The translations under genes were made by a program, and so were the position numbers. From assembly GCA_029204225.1 (NCBI GenBank), contig CM055098.1, positions 25,296,973-25,360,972 of the forward strand: a stretch of DNA of 64,000 nucleotides, read 5' to 3'. Every line of letters begins with the position of its first letter. Position 1 is the stretch's first letter. Below the pieces are notes generated by a model that saw only the letters and a program-made list of their open reading frames with translations, had not been told where the DNA came from and searched no databases. Positions 38,201 to 52,700 of the stretch are shown one piece after another. Origin of the DNA: Diphasiastrum complanatum (Eukaryota > Streptophyta > Lycopodiopsida > Lycopodiales > Lycopodiaceae).

Positions 38201-41200
38201 GACTACTAAGTAGCCCAATGGGTCCTTACCCAAAAACAACATATATGGCCTTAACTAGTCATTTTTTCTACACATCTCCCCTTTGATCACTAGCTTATTT
38301 TCCTTTTTGCCCATCAATAATCCAAACTTCTCAAATTCCTCTTTGCTAAGCCCTTATGCAATTATGTGCATACCATTTGATCATTTGTTGGGCAACAAAT
38401 GAGTTTCATTTATCATGCTAGTTCCAATTCGACTGAAGTGAAAGACCACCTCAAAAAATTAAGTTCAAGCATCAAATACTGATTCTTAGCGATTCGACTA
38501 GGAGTTGCTTCGCTCTTCCTCGCATTTATTAAGGAATCTTCTCAACCATATGCAGTCACATACAGCACTAGTGGCTGCTCTAACTTTGCTTCACTAGTGG
38601 CTTGCCCAAGAAACTACACCTGATCTAAAAGAGACAACACAGCTTGAAGTTGATCTTTTATTTGCCACATCCTTCGTCCAATGTGCATCACTATAACCTT
38701 CAAGCTTGATATAATATCGTGCCCGGGAGGAATTAGGGCACCCTTATTAATGATTCCTCCAGGCTCCATTTCCTCCAGAATCCAAACCATTATGTGGGTG
38801 TCTTTAAGATACAAAGCATACTTGCAACCCACAATCTGGAAAGTGATCCGGATCGCGTTCCAAATCACGATCCAGATCACATTTCGGAAATTAGGTTTAG
38901 GGTTTTCTGGAACACAAAAAAGAAAAATTCTTCTTAGCTTTGCCTTTGGAAATTTTGCTTCTCCTAGAAAAATTTAAAGGAGAACTGTACAGAAGAGCAT
39001 AAAAAAATCAAAAAATTCAGCCAAAAGTATAGCCAAAACAGAAACAAAAACAGAGCAAAAATCATAGCCAACTATATTTGTAGTAGTTTCACTAAAAAGT
39101 GCCATAACTTAGTCATAGCACCAAGTCAAAAATTATTCAGTACATCATAGAAGCTAAGAGGAAGGGCTATTGATCTAAAGCAAGAAATCACACAAGAAAC
39201 AAAGATGAGTTTGAATCAAAATATAGTCAAATCTAATCAATTTCAGCAAAATTTGGACAAAAAAATGACTAAATCTCTCTCCCTCTTCTTGAGCCACAGC
39301 TGATGTAGAGCTAAGCTATGAAAGCATCACATAAGCAAGACTTAAGCTATGAAAGCAGCACATAAGCAAGAATTAACCCTAGAAAGCAGGAAAGAGAGAG
39401 ATTAAGGAGGCTAAAGAGAGAGATCAATATCATCAACTGAATAACAAATGACACAGTTTCCCTACTTATAGCCAAGAGGAAGCCCTAAAAGGAAGCTTCC
39501 GATGGCCAGGGCCCAACTGGGAGGGAAAATAGTGCGCCCTCCAAGAAGGCCCCCACTCAATAATATGTCCAAATGGCCTAATAATGAATAATAAGGCCAA
39601 AGGCCAACCATATTGTCTAAGTGTCACTAATGAATAAAAAAGGGCCCAAGGCCTGCTTATGCATAAAGTAAAGTAAATGTAAATGGACGCGGCGAATGTA
39701 ATGAGCCGAGTCCATAACTCTCCTTGGCACAAAAGAAAAAGACCCAACTGCCGCAAAGAAACTGGATCAAGTAGCAGCAAGCCCTGGTGCATCAACAACT
39801 AGAACAACATCTGATGTAGAGGAATCAACAAGTGCAGCAAGAGCACAAGCCTGATCCGCAAGTGATGGTGTACGATAAAAGACATCAATAGGCTCCCATG
39901 TAGCCTCCTCAATAGGACGGCCATCCCATTGGACCAAAAACTGAATCTGCCGGCGGCGTCGACTATGGTGTAGACGAACCTGTAATATAGCAGCAGGTAA
40001 AAATGGAAATAACTCTGGAGCAGTAGGAAACTCAGCATCACAAGGAGCGTCATCCTCAATAGCAGCACGTAATAAACTGACATGGAATACATCACAGGTG
40101 CGTGTGGAAGCAGGAAGTTGTAAGCGATATGTAACTGGACTAAGAACCTCCAAAATGCGAGAAGGCCCATAATAACGTGGTGCAAGCTTCTCAATAGAAG
40201 CATGGCCCTGGACAAAATGATGACGTGCAAACCGTAGGCGTAGATAAACCATATCTCCAAGCTGAAACTCAACATGGCGGCGGTGACGATCAACTGAGGT
40301 CTAATAACGCTACTGAACGTGCTGTAAATGAGAACTGGCCCGAGTAATAAGCTCTTGAGCACCAAGGTATCCAAAAAAAGCTCGAGAAGGTAGAACTGCA
40401 TCAGCAACAGGAAGCCGATAAGGAAACTGGAAAAGAGATGGACACTCATCGCGAATCGCCGCATGATACACGTAACCATCAACCATATGTGCAAGGTGCC
40501 CCAAGAAAGATAGCAGCATCGAAAGACTAGCACCAAGGAGATCATCCTAACAAAGGAGAGCTTAAAATGGAGAAATATGCACCAACATGGTCAAAAGCCC
40601 AAGGTATCCATAGGGCCCATGAATGAGAAGTAGCAATGGCATACGGTACCCTCAAGGCCCATATCACGAGAAGGGCAGCATGCCAAAAGCTCCAGAAGGT
40701 CCAAGAAATCAATGCATCATCTAAAAAGACATGATGCATGAAAATAGTAGCAACAAATCCAGAAATAGTAGAGGCCCCAACTGACAAACTGTAGCTGAAA
40801 AACTCATCCAGAAAGGCCTCATATGGACATACCAATCCATCATAGGATACACCAAAAACGGATGGAGAATCGGATGACCCATTGGAACTGGCCGCAAGTG
40901 TAATCCCAAAGTACACACCAGGCGCACAAGTAAGGAATAGAAAAAATGCACTGGAACGAGGAACGGGTTCCGCAACATCAGTAGCAAGCATCGGAGCAAT
41001 TTCCACGTGTAGCTGGGAATGAGTATCAAAGCACATATGAGCAACACTGAAGTATATGGCGGCAACATCCCCAAAAACTATCCAGGAGAGGAGAAGGAAT
41101 TCTCTCAAGGTACCCTGATGGTCTTGGAACACCAGAACAAAGTGGCAACTCAACATCGGAGACCAAGCGATATGGAGCAACCTGAAATGACAGGGAACCT

Positions 41201-44200
41201 GAAGATCACCCAAACAAATAGTAGCTAGAACGGAGGCAATAACCCAAGCCAACAGGATATGCCAAGCCTGACAACGAGCAACAATCCAAGGAACAGATAG
41301 AGAGCCACATGCATAATCATAGAGATATCCGCACCATAGGCGATCAGTAATATGGAAAAACCAGCACCAATCAACAGGTCCAAATGAAAACCAAGCTATA
41401 TGTAATAACCAGGAATGCCATATATCCATAGCTGAAAATGAAGCAGTAGTGTAAGCAATAGGTCCAAATAAAATCCAAGCGATACGTAATAACCAGGAAT
41501 GCCAAATATCAAGAGGTGAAAAGGAATTAGTCGCATGAATCCAAAAGTGTATACCATCGGCATGGACTGCAGCAAACCTATATGTAGAAACACCAGGAGA
41601 CGGAAGGATGTCCGTGTACTCATCTAGAAAGATCCCAGCATATAAATACCCTAGATAAGTAATAGTGACCATCTGGCAAATATCCTCGGATGAAAAATGT
41701 GTAACAGTATGGGCCAAAGGCGCATGAATCATGTCAGGAACCGTAGAAATATCATGAGGCAGATCACAAACCTCAAACAGAGATCCATGGAGTAAAGCGA
41801 AAGAAGATACAACCTGATCACCAATAGCGAGAGAACCATCAAACGTGGACCCATGAAGAACCCCATAGAAATCAGCAGGAACATCGGCCATAACAGACTC
41901 AAGAGATGGAGATATAGAGACCAATGGAGAAGATACTGCACCAACCACCGAACTAGGAGGGAAATCTGAAGTATGCGCAAAAGCAATAGTAGAAATACCA
42001 CCAAGGTATACGGTCTCAATATCAATGAAACTAGGAATGACCACTGAATACGATATCTGTGAATCAAGGCATATAGGCGCAAGGCACACAGCAACAACCT
42101 GTAAATCCGAAGCAGCATCAACCTGAGGAAGAGGACCCACGGATGGTGAAAGTGAAGCAGCAACTGATGTACTCTGAATGGAAAGAAGACCTGCATCGTC
42201 AGCCTTTGGCAGGCTACGCATGAACTGCTTCCCGGTAACCAACTGGAAGTCTCCCTGAGAATCAATGCCAACGAGTGAGTGTGTAATTGCATCAAGTACA
42301 AATGTCAATGTCTGTTGTGTCAAGTCCAGTGTAACGGCTCCAAGAGATGCAAACCAATCAGCACCAAGGATAAGATCATAACGCTCCATAGGAATAATGT
42401 AAAGATCTACCTGCCCAGAAAAATCTCCAATGCGGTATGGTAAACGCTGAAACATCTGAGAACTAGGAAAAGAATGGGAACTGGCAACCTCAACTGTGAG
42501 AGGCTGTGAAGCAGGAACAGGTGAAGCACGTATCCGACTAGTGATATAACTGCTAATAAAAGAATGAGTGCTGCCAGTATCAATTAAAGCAATATACTCA
42601 CGACCTGTGATACGTACACGTAACCGAATGCAGTGAGGACCGGGACGCCCTGTCCAAGTAGCATAGGCAAGTTGAGCAAGGCAAGTAGCAGGAAGTAAAT
42701 TAGTGGAAGGCTCAGAGGATAGGTCAGGCTCATCAGAAATATGAATGTAGATATGGGAATCATTTGGAGTAGTGCCCTCATGGTAAAAAAGTACTTATGC
42801 TGTAAAGTACTAGCAAGAGACATCGCCTCAACAAGTGTGGGAGGACGGAAGGAAGAAACATCATAACGTAAAGCACCACGAAGCCCAGCAATGTAACGAG
42901 AAATAAGCTCAGTGGGCTGTAGATCTGTGAAAAGATAAGAAAGCTCCATAAACTGATCTGTATAAGAAGCAAGATCACTGGTCTGAGTGAGACTACAGAA
43001 TGTATCACGTTGGCGATCAAGCCACTGAGGATCAATCATAGCATGACGGAGGTCACAGCGAAAAGTTTGCCATACATGGAGCCCTTCCCGATCAGCATCA
43101 GCTCTATAAACTCGCCACCACGTGGCGGCGCGTCCATCTAAATGTAAAGCAGCCAACTGGATCTTCTGAGGATTAGTCTTAAGGTAGATCTGAAAATATG
43201 TGTCAAGCTTAGCAAACCAATTCTCTACTAAGTGCCCGTCAGAGGAACCGGAATAGGTAGCAAGCTGTACCCTATCACGAAAGTCTCGAGCAAAGTGTGG
43301 CTCAGGAAGTGGGGGACGTGAAAAGAAACCAGGAGGTGGGTTAGGTGGAATGAACGGTCCACCACCAGGCTGACTAGCAGAGGAAGATGGAAATCCAAAT
43401 GGAGGGGGAGTCCCAAATGAAGGAAAAACAGGAGCTTTACCAGGACCATGAGGCTGTAAAGAATCAATCTGTGACTGCATAGTAGCAAAGCCCATCATAA
43501 CGGTATCGAAGCGAAGAACGAGGCCAGAAAGGGTCTCATCCTTGCGATGAAACTGATCGGATAAGGTTTCTTGAGTAGTCTCACTTGGGGTAGGTGAATG
43601 TGCCATAATGATAGTGGAAGGAATAGACAAAAACTTGAGAGAGCGAACTCTTGTCGTCACCCCAAATTAGTCTATTAAAACCACTATTATCACAACTAAG
43701 AAAGGACAGCAATCAGCAAATGAAAAAAGTGAAAATGAAGGTTGTAAAAATGCGCTGGACAGCCAGGAGGCAAGTGACAAATTGGAGTATCAAACGGAGT
43801 CGGAATTTCGTGAAATTTGGTTGAGGATGGGCGATGGACAGCCTACAAACAAGGTGTGAAAAATGACTGCAAACGGCGACAAAAACGGACGAAAGTCACA
43901 AGTATGAAGCGGCTGGACAGCCTGCAAACAAAAGTGAGGGCTGAAAATGGGAGGAGGAACGGATGAAAGAGATGAGGGAATTGGGCGCTGGAGAGCCTGC
44001 AAACAAGCTGGAAATGGGTGATAGAGGGTTGGAACTTGGGCACCGGAAATAATCTGCCCAAAAAAAAAAAAAAAAAAATTCCGGCCGCCAAATTCAGCGG
44101 AAGTACTTCCGCTAACTATCTGCTAAAGCTCCGCCAAGGAAAATGCTTTGATAGGAGCTGGTCCTCCAAACTGTGCTGAATGTTGTTGAAGCAAAGAGAC

Positions 44201-47200
44201 GAAAGCCCTCAGCAAAAAGAGAAAAATCAACAAGGAAAATGGGCACCCAATCAGAAAATCAGATCTGAAATTCAGCAATTAGGAAAGTGCTCTGATACCA
44301 AGTTACGAATAGAGCCACAGCTGATCTAGAGCTAAGCTATGAAAGCATCACATAAGCAAGACTTAAGCTATGAAAGCAGCACATAAGCAAAACTTAACCC
44401 TAGAAAGCAGGAAAGAGAGAGATTAAGGAGACTAAAGAGAGAGATCAATATCATCAGCTGAATAACAAATGACACAGTTTCCCTACTTATAGCCAAGAGG
44501 AAGCCCTAAAAGGAAGCTTCCGGTGGCTAGGGCCCAACTGGGAGGGAAAATAGTGCGCCCTCCAAGAAGGCCCCCACTCTCCAGTAATATGTCCAAATGG
44601 CCTAATAATGAATAATAAGGCCAAAGGCCAACCATATAGTCTAAGTGTCACTAATGAATAAAAAAGGGCCCAAGGCCTGCTTATGCATAAAGTAAAGTAA
44701 ATGTAAATGGACGCGGCGAATGTAATGAGCCGAGTCCATAACTTAGCTCCAAGTCAAAAATATTCAGTACATCACAGAAGCTAAGAGGAAGGGCTATTGA
44801 TCTAAAGCAAGAAATCACACAAGAAACAAAGATGAGTTTGAATCAAAATACAGTCAAATCTAATCAATTTCAGCAAAATTTGGACAAGAAAATGACTAAA
44901 TCTCTCTCCCTCTTCTTGATGGTTCTTCAAGACCTATAAAACAAATTTAAAGGCTTGAACTCAACCTCAATTAATTAGATTTCATGACACTAAGTCAAAT
45001 CTCATTGATGGCAAACAAACTTTGATGCTTTTCCTTGAATTGGCACCAAAAAACTCATCAAGGTGATGTAGAATCAATTGTTTGGATCTTATGAATATTT
45101 GAAGTTAAATGCAGGTACAGAGGTGCCCACACGTGCGGGAAGTACAGCTGCTGACCCTCACTGACTTCCAAGTTTGGATCACAAAACTTCACACTAAGAC
45201 TTGATTTGAACTTGCTCTCACAAGACTGGTTTTCTAGCAACAAACTTGTTAAAAATGGATTGTGCTTTGATCATTAATTGTCCTCTTGTACTTGGCTCTA
45301 ATACCATGTTAAAGTACAGTACTAAGGACATCGATGCCCGTGTCCGCAGCTGCGTGAAAGCTAGTGACTAGCATGCCTAGTTGCAACTGCATGATTGATT
45401 GATACCCAATCTATTGCAAAACTAGTCATCGATTTCTTGATCTAGATTAGCAATTTTGGATCACAATCATAGTTGCAGCGCGATTCCCGAATCGCGATTC
45501 TGGCGATTCGGGATTTTCCCAAAATCGTGTAGAATCGATTTTTTTTTTTTTTTTGAATTTTTTTTAGGCAATATGGGTATCAGATGAAAGCTCTGATCGA
45601 GGGGATTATGATTGTGTAGTTTGCCAACTGTTTCGGGTGCGAAACACCAAAAAGTGTGTTTTCACTCGGGGAGTTGGAAGGCCAAATCATGAAGAGGCCT
45701 TACCGTCGGGGCCGGGGTCTACCGGCAGCCCCCGGACCCCGCCGTTGGGGGGCGTTGCCCCCCAAACCCCCCACCAGGGGGCTACCGCCCCCCGAACCCC
45801 CCGTTTCCCGGGGGGCTACTGTCCCCCGAACCCCCTAGAGCTTCTTGCTATATAGACATTGTAGATAAAAATGCCACCGCCCCCCTGTAGATAAAAATGG
45901 GGTCCAAATGCGCGCCGAGAAGGGCCCAATATTTATGCCCCCAACTATCTGTACATTGCACTCACATCTCCAGTGAACCAATTGCAAAAGTCATCATCAT
46001 CCATACAGTTGATAGTCCAAACTGTAGCATTAACATTTACTGAAAACCAGAGCAAATGACAACCGGATAGCTACTGAAAATAAGATTTGTTTGTGCCTCA
46101 TCTACTGCACTTATGAGAGGCAAAACGCTGGTTTGACCATTGATCCCCTAGAAAAATTTCAGCAATAAGCTATTTTTCCAAAAAAAAAAAAAAAATTTTT
46201 TTTTTTTTTTTGCGATTCTGGGTCGCGAATCGCGATTCGCAGAATCGCGACCTGCGAATCGCAGACCCAACGAATCGAGATTCGCTGCAACTATGCAATC
46301 AAAAACAATGATCAAACATGCAAATCTGACCCCACACGTGTGTGGTACGGCCTGCTATCAAAGTTTGAAATTAATCAAGTTTAGTTCACAAAAAAATCAT
46401 AAAATCACAAGACAAATGTGGGAAAAACTTGAGATTGCCAATTTGCTCTCAAATTTTGATCTTGCATCTATGGAATGATCAAATGATAGTACAATATGAA
46501 TCATCTTCTTGGCTGGCTGAGGAGGCCCAACACATGTTTAGGTGTCAAAATGACATTAGGTTACCTAAACAAGTCAATCTTACCTAACCGTTAGTTTGCC
46601 TTGGTCGTTTAGGTTGCTCGTCTACCTCCTTGATTCGAGGAGTTTGGCCCTAGATTTTAGGAATTATGACCAACTAACCTAACTAATCCTTATGATTGTG
46701 ATCTAACCTACCTAGGCCTATTCTTCACACGTGTGAACAGCCTCCACACGTGTGGGACCCCCCTATGTACAAATCATGCTATAATTTGCCAATTTCTAAC
46801 ACTTAAAAGGTCATCACACACTAATGACTTAGCCACTTCAGTAATCACAAAAACTACAAAATGTACTTTTGTCCATGAAAACTACAAATAACCAAGATAG
46901 GGAGTAAAAAATGTAATGCCCTCACACGGATATAATGAGCCTTTGTTATCGCAATCTCTCTTTGGAGAGACTCTGATATTATTTGCATGAAAGGGGTCTC
47001 CGATTTTTCAAAAGAATTTTTGATCACCATAGCCCATGATTTGGCTTCTTTCTTGTGTTGATCCAATTTGCACTGCAACTCTTGGATCTTTGTTGTTGTT
47101 TGTGTTGGAAGCATTTTCTTGCCTCAACTTTATTATTCCCTCTTTCTAATTTTGTGTGAGGAGGTATGCGTGTGTCGAAAATATTTGTTGGTGAGTAACT

Positions 47201-49733
47201 CTTGTCCATCGATGCCGTTTATGTAGAATGTAGTGATTAAAGTCACTTGGAACAGCCAAAAGGAAGGATAGCAAGAGCGATGGAAGTCGCTATCTAGTTA
47301 GTGATGAAAATCGTGAACAAACTCATTGTGCTAGCTTGCTTTTATATGATGATTGCACAATGTGTGAATATGTTGAGAAAGTGTGACCCATTCTGCCTTC
47401 TATATAGCCTGTTTGCTAGTCCTATTACAGCCCATTTGTGATATTTCAGAGACGGCTCGTTGTTTTTTACAAAAGGCACGTGAGGAGACAACCATCTTCT
47501 AAGGTAGATACAGGACAAAACCAAGTGTTGTGCCACAACCCGTGGAATAAAGAGGGCTATGGAGCGTGGAGAAGCCACCCAATTAGTTGTGAATCTTGAT
47601 GGATTTTCAGCCCACAATTGAGGCAGAAATGTGCAGGTGTGCCATTTATTGACAGCAGTTGGGTGCGTTGAAAGCTGGTCTGATCAGCACAGGTGTGCTG
47701 TTTGTTGACTGCCGATCGGTCCGTTGAAAGGAGGTTCGATCAGTTGTTGAACATTCTTGAAGATTCATTGACCTAGAGTGTGATCTAAATCAGCCACATT
47801 TCATCCCAATTTGTCTTATGAGTTTTAATCATACTTTGACATGAAAAACCTTGTCAAAACATGATGCACTAACATGTAGTACAAGAATAGCTTGCCACAA
47901 ATGTATCATGTGAGAATATAAATGATAGGAGTCTCCATTCGAAGAAATGTCGAGACATGCTTCATGCATCTTCAATTCACTGCAAGCACTGCTTAAAAGT
48001 GTCAACAAAACTAAATAATGCTTGCTTACCAAAATGGCTTGCTTTTTCAACCGCAACATGGTTGTTTTGTACTTCAGTCTCAGATCTGACGAATAGTGCA
48101 TAGGACTAACCAATTTAGTTGCAAAAAACACATATATCCGGAAGCATTGTTGCGAAGGTGGAATACTTTTCAAAGCAAATCCTTTTGCAAACTCTTTACA
48201 ATGATCCAATGAACCAACATCATTAATAGCAATGACATTCTTTACTATCCCTATTGCCTTGTCTTTATTGCTTGGGGCTTTGGAGTTGTTTAAAAGAAAA
48301 ATGCATACAAGTCAATGTACATGTCAAAAATTCTTCATCAAACAACCTCACTTAAGCTTATTTTCATTTTCTGACTGTTGTGCATTTTTATGAGACATGG
48401 AGCCTCCAGCCTATTCCGAATGAGCATTGAGTATGAATGATGGATCTTATATGAATAGGTTGGCCGGAACCAGATTTGTGAGATGCATATTTTAATATTT
48501 AGAATTATGCTTGCTACCTGGTTACAAATATACTTGCATCACCATTCTTTTCTTTGATGCTTGATAAGAGTATAGATAGTACGAAGTGTTATTTAATTTT
48601 TTTATGTAAGGATTTGCAAAAATTTTCTTTTGGGAAGCCTACGACTATGTCCTTGCAAATGCTAAAAGTTGAAAAATGTTCCGCTCTAGCAATTTAAAAT
48701 ATTAGGGAAAGTGTACAAAATCATCTTATGTTGGAAGGAAGAAAACTTTGTGGTATTGGATCTGATGGGACTATGATGCCTTTGAAAGACAAGATTTTAA
48801 GTATCTTGTCATAGGATATTCTTTCAAAGGAAAGCCTATCCTTCAATCCAATGTTTCATGGACCTTTTCAAAAAGGGTTTGAAATGGCAACCCTTGGAAA
48901 GAAACTGTGAAATGCTTTTAGGTTTTTATTTTAATTTTTATCTTCTATTTTTTAGCATTTATTTCTAGCCTTATATTATGGCAAAAACAAGTGCTTTGTC
49001 AGTGTTTAGGTTGCATTGTAGATTATAAGTAATCAACAATCAATCTTGTTGGCTCAACTTGGAAAGGGTCATGCTTCCCTAATCTAACTAGAGCATTTAT
49101 GTTTCAGGAGATATATTATGATGCTGCCAAAAAGTGTCGACTTTTTGATACTATAATTACTCCTACAACACTATATGTAGTGGAGGCTTGGTGCAAAAGC
49201 TTTACTTCTTTAGACTGGTCTTGTATATCCAGACTTCAAATCATTGTGTTATTTCGGATGATTCAGGCTAAGCCCTTAGTGCCATACTAGATTATCATTG
49301 TCAAGTTTGCAGCTCCTCCCCTATTGGTTGATGGCCTCTTCCAACTCATAGTATATAGTCAAAGTGCTTTGATGCTTCCTACAGATAGGTACTCATGTGA
49401 CAGTTACCTCATCAATGTAGCTTCATAGTCATGGCTTCTAGTTCTCATGGTACTCTTAGGCAGCCCGCCTTCTGGACATGTTTGGCATCCCTGTCTCAGC
49501 CCTCCCAGTAGGGCCCTCCCAGTAGGCACTGATGAGTATATCAAACGATCTAATTATTGTTCTTATATTCAACATACTTGGCAGGGGTAGCTAGGTGTTA
49601 AGTTGGACACATCACAATTCCTAGTCTTACCACTGTATCTTGACTTTGGACTATCACACTGTGTGATTTTTACCTTGGGATAGGTTCATGTTTCTTCGCA
49701 CCAGCTTGCTTTGATGTATCATCAAGGAGGCTA

Positions 49734-49794
<61 letters not shown>

Positions 49795-52700
49795 AAAGAA
49801 TCTATTGTTACTTCACGAATTGACTCAATATCACATCACTTGCTTATTCAAAGGTTGCATGACCTTGGCTTCTTTATAGACAACATACTAGTAGTCATGG
49901 CGTTGTATAAGAGAATTATCGTGCACCCAGCACCATTGGTGTGAAGCAGGAATGTATAATGATGAGTTGGAAAGGGTCGTCAGTTAGGATCAGGGACGAG
50001 GGTTGTAGGTTATGTGGCCTCTTTATATCTACCATACTCTATGCCGGTGATGTCGTTTTGGTCACCCCGACTTACGAGGGACTATAGAGACACCTAGACA
50101 ATCTACATTTCTTGTGCTCTAGACGAGACCTGGAGGTTAATACCAACAAGACCAAGATCGTGGTCTTTAATACCTCTAGGGCCTACATGTAGAGTCGGAA
50201 GTTCACTTTGGATAGCTAGCCTTTCGAGATCCTATCCTCATACTCATATCTAGGTGTATTATTCACAAGCCCTATATTTGGCATGAGACATGCACCTACT
50301 AGCCAACTTGGGAGGGTCATGCCACACGACCTCATACAAATCACCATCACCCACGATGACATAGAAGCACCTGATCTATTGTTCCTTCAGCATTAGCACC
50401 AAGAGCATCTACCATCACTTCCTTTTTCTACAAAAAACAATGACTACCCACAAAGTTGATATAGCGTATTCTATTCTCATCTAGGATTTTTTAGCCTATT
50501 GATATTTCATGTATTTACTTCTAGAATTGTACATGTATATGCACCCTTTTGATTAATACACACTTGAGACATATCTTTAATCTTATAAACCTTTTGGTAT
50601 TTCAAAACATTGATAAGGCTTTCTTTCTTTCTCTATATTCCTTCAATATATAGGTCATTCTATTTCTCTCTCCTTTCAATCAAATCATTTCACTCACAAG
50701 GCAACGATGAAGCCTTCAACAAATTTTTGCAAATCTATCTGCTTTCATGTTGTAATTTGAGAGATTCACCTCCTATCACCTCACGCTGATTATCTAGCGA
50801 TAAACTCTCTTCAAATCTTCATACAAGCCTCTCTATCAAATTTAAAACTGCATCCCGGACAGCGATCCACCTCCTATGCAGGAGGTGGGGGCCTTTGCAC
50901 GGCCCCCCCCCGCCCGGAAAAAAAAAACGAACACCCCACCACCACCTGCTGTCCCTACGAAAGCTTGAGAAGAGCTCTTAGAATAGGTTTTTATTGTGTT
51001 GATAGTCCTTACAAAGATATGTGCTCTAGACAATGAACATATTGCTTGACATTTTACTTGCCATTTATCACATCCAATGAAGAGCCATGAGGCTACTCGT
51101 AACAGCCCATTTGTCAGTATAGAATAACTTAAAATACTAAGTGGCCCAAAGGTTCCTAGTTCAATAAATAGTTTCATTGCAACGTGTTTCATTCAATGAA
51201 ACTCTGTTTCGAACGGGTCCATTTCGCACGGACGGTATGAAACATATTCTAATTGAATAAAAGGGTTAAAAAAAAATTCTTTTTTTTTCAGGTTTTTAAC
51301 AAATCTACAATTCTGTTTAGTAGTGTTTTTTTTTTGTGAGAGGGAGACAATTTTGAATTTAGTGTAGTAGTAGTTTCAAGATTAGTGTTAGAACTTGGAT
51401 TTTTGTGTTTTTGTCATAATAGAAGGTCAGAAATGAAAACCCCCCCCCAAAGAAAACCCTAAAACCGCTTCACCGATTCTCGAGGTTTGCCGAATTGTTC
51501 CTGTTTCAATCCATCAACGTATGTACCATGTAGTACGTAGTATGGATCATAACAATAGTATTTAGGTGGGACTCGGGAGTTCCAACTTTCGAGTCTGAAT
51601 TCAAGATTGATTGTTTCAATCGCTGATTAATTGTTACCTGCATCGCCTAAACACTGAAAAAAGGACTTGTTTTTGCCAAAATAGAAGGCTAGAAATAAAA
51701 TCCACCCCAAATGTAAACCCTAAAAGCTAAAACCATTTTGCAATCCTTTCTCCTTTCAAAGCATCAATGTATATGATCATGACAATAGAAATTAGGTGTG
51801 CCTCAGGAGTTTCAACTCTCAAGTTAGGATTCAAGATTAATGGTTGATTATTTATTATCTACACTGCCTAAACCCTAAAAAGGCACTTGTTTTTGCCATA
51901 ATAGAAGGCTACAAACAAAATCCCCCTAGAAAAAAACCCCTAAAACCATGTCATCATTTCTTTCTTGGGGTTGCCGTTTCATACCTATTTTGAAAAGGTC
52001 CACAAAACGTTAACTTGATAAACAAGATGCTAAAATGTAAAGGGCCTAACCTAATCATCGTTTGTATAGGAACTAGTTTTTAACATATAATGATGCTTTT
52101 TTTCTCGTTTGAACATAAATAAGAGCCTATTAATATCACCACTACAAAAACACATGCTAAAGAAGGCTTACCTCAACAAGGTGCAATTTGATTAAGGTTG
52201 CTGCACAGGTTCTTGCTATGGACCCTGTATTTCCAGGAATCTGAAAAATCAAGTCAGGAAACTTGGCATTTGTAAGGAAGAAATGAGGAATATGAACAAT
52301 AAGATTCTCTCCATCTTCATTCTACTAATGAGACCACTACAACCACCATGCTACCCAAGCATCATTTTGCTGTTGTTTCTATTTTTCTCTCTATGAAACA
52401 CAGAGTATAGATATCATTTCGTTTACTGGAACTTCTATAAATATTTATCCAATTGACTGCCCAATCATGCTTTAAGTTGATAATCGAAATATTTTGTGAT
52501 ACAATTTGTGCATTCAACCAAATTGTTATGTGGAAATCACAATATATACATGTAAGCATGCTTGGGTTAGTTTTAAACAGCAAGGGTCACCAGAGCAGTT
52601 CATCCGTTTCATACCTTTCAAGATTCAAATATCACACTTATACTCCCTCAACCTCTTATAAAAAGTTCAAACTATGAATATCTATAAGAGAATAGGATAG

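Larger units (their letters stand above)
39293..44743 (-). mobile_element. Non-autonomous Ty3 chromovirus E2, inside TrmL intron 3
   Basis: 5.45 kb on the minus strand: 5' LTR 44301-44743, primer-binding site 44289-44300, gag, protease, a long unknown frame in place of RT/RNase H/integrase core, integrase C-terminus with chromodomain, and 3' LTR 39293-39718 (missing about a dozen bases at its outer end). LTR, gag and chromodomain are clear relatives of E1 (about 80-90% by eye). There is no short target duplication; instead about 176 bp of flank is repeated on both sides. It lies in sense with the host gene. Confidence 0.85.

Noticed and set aside
45637-45855. Proline/glycine-rich open frames in a very GC-rich block
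   Set aside because: They come from repeated GGGGGC/GCCCCCC words inside a hAT-like element; two frames are open at once, so coding is unlikely.
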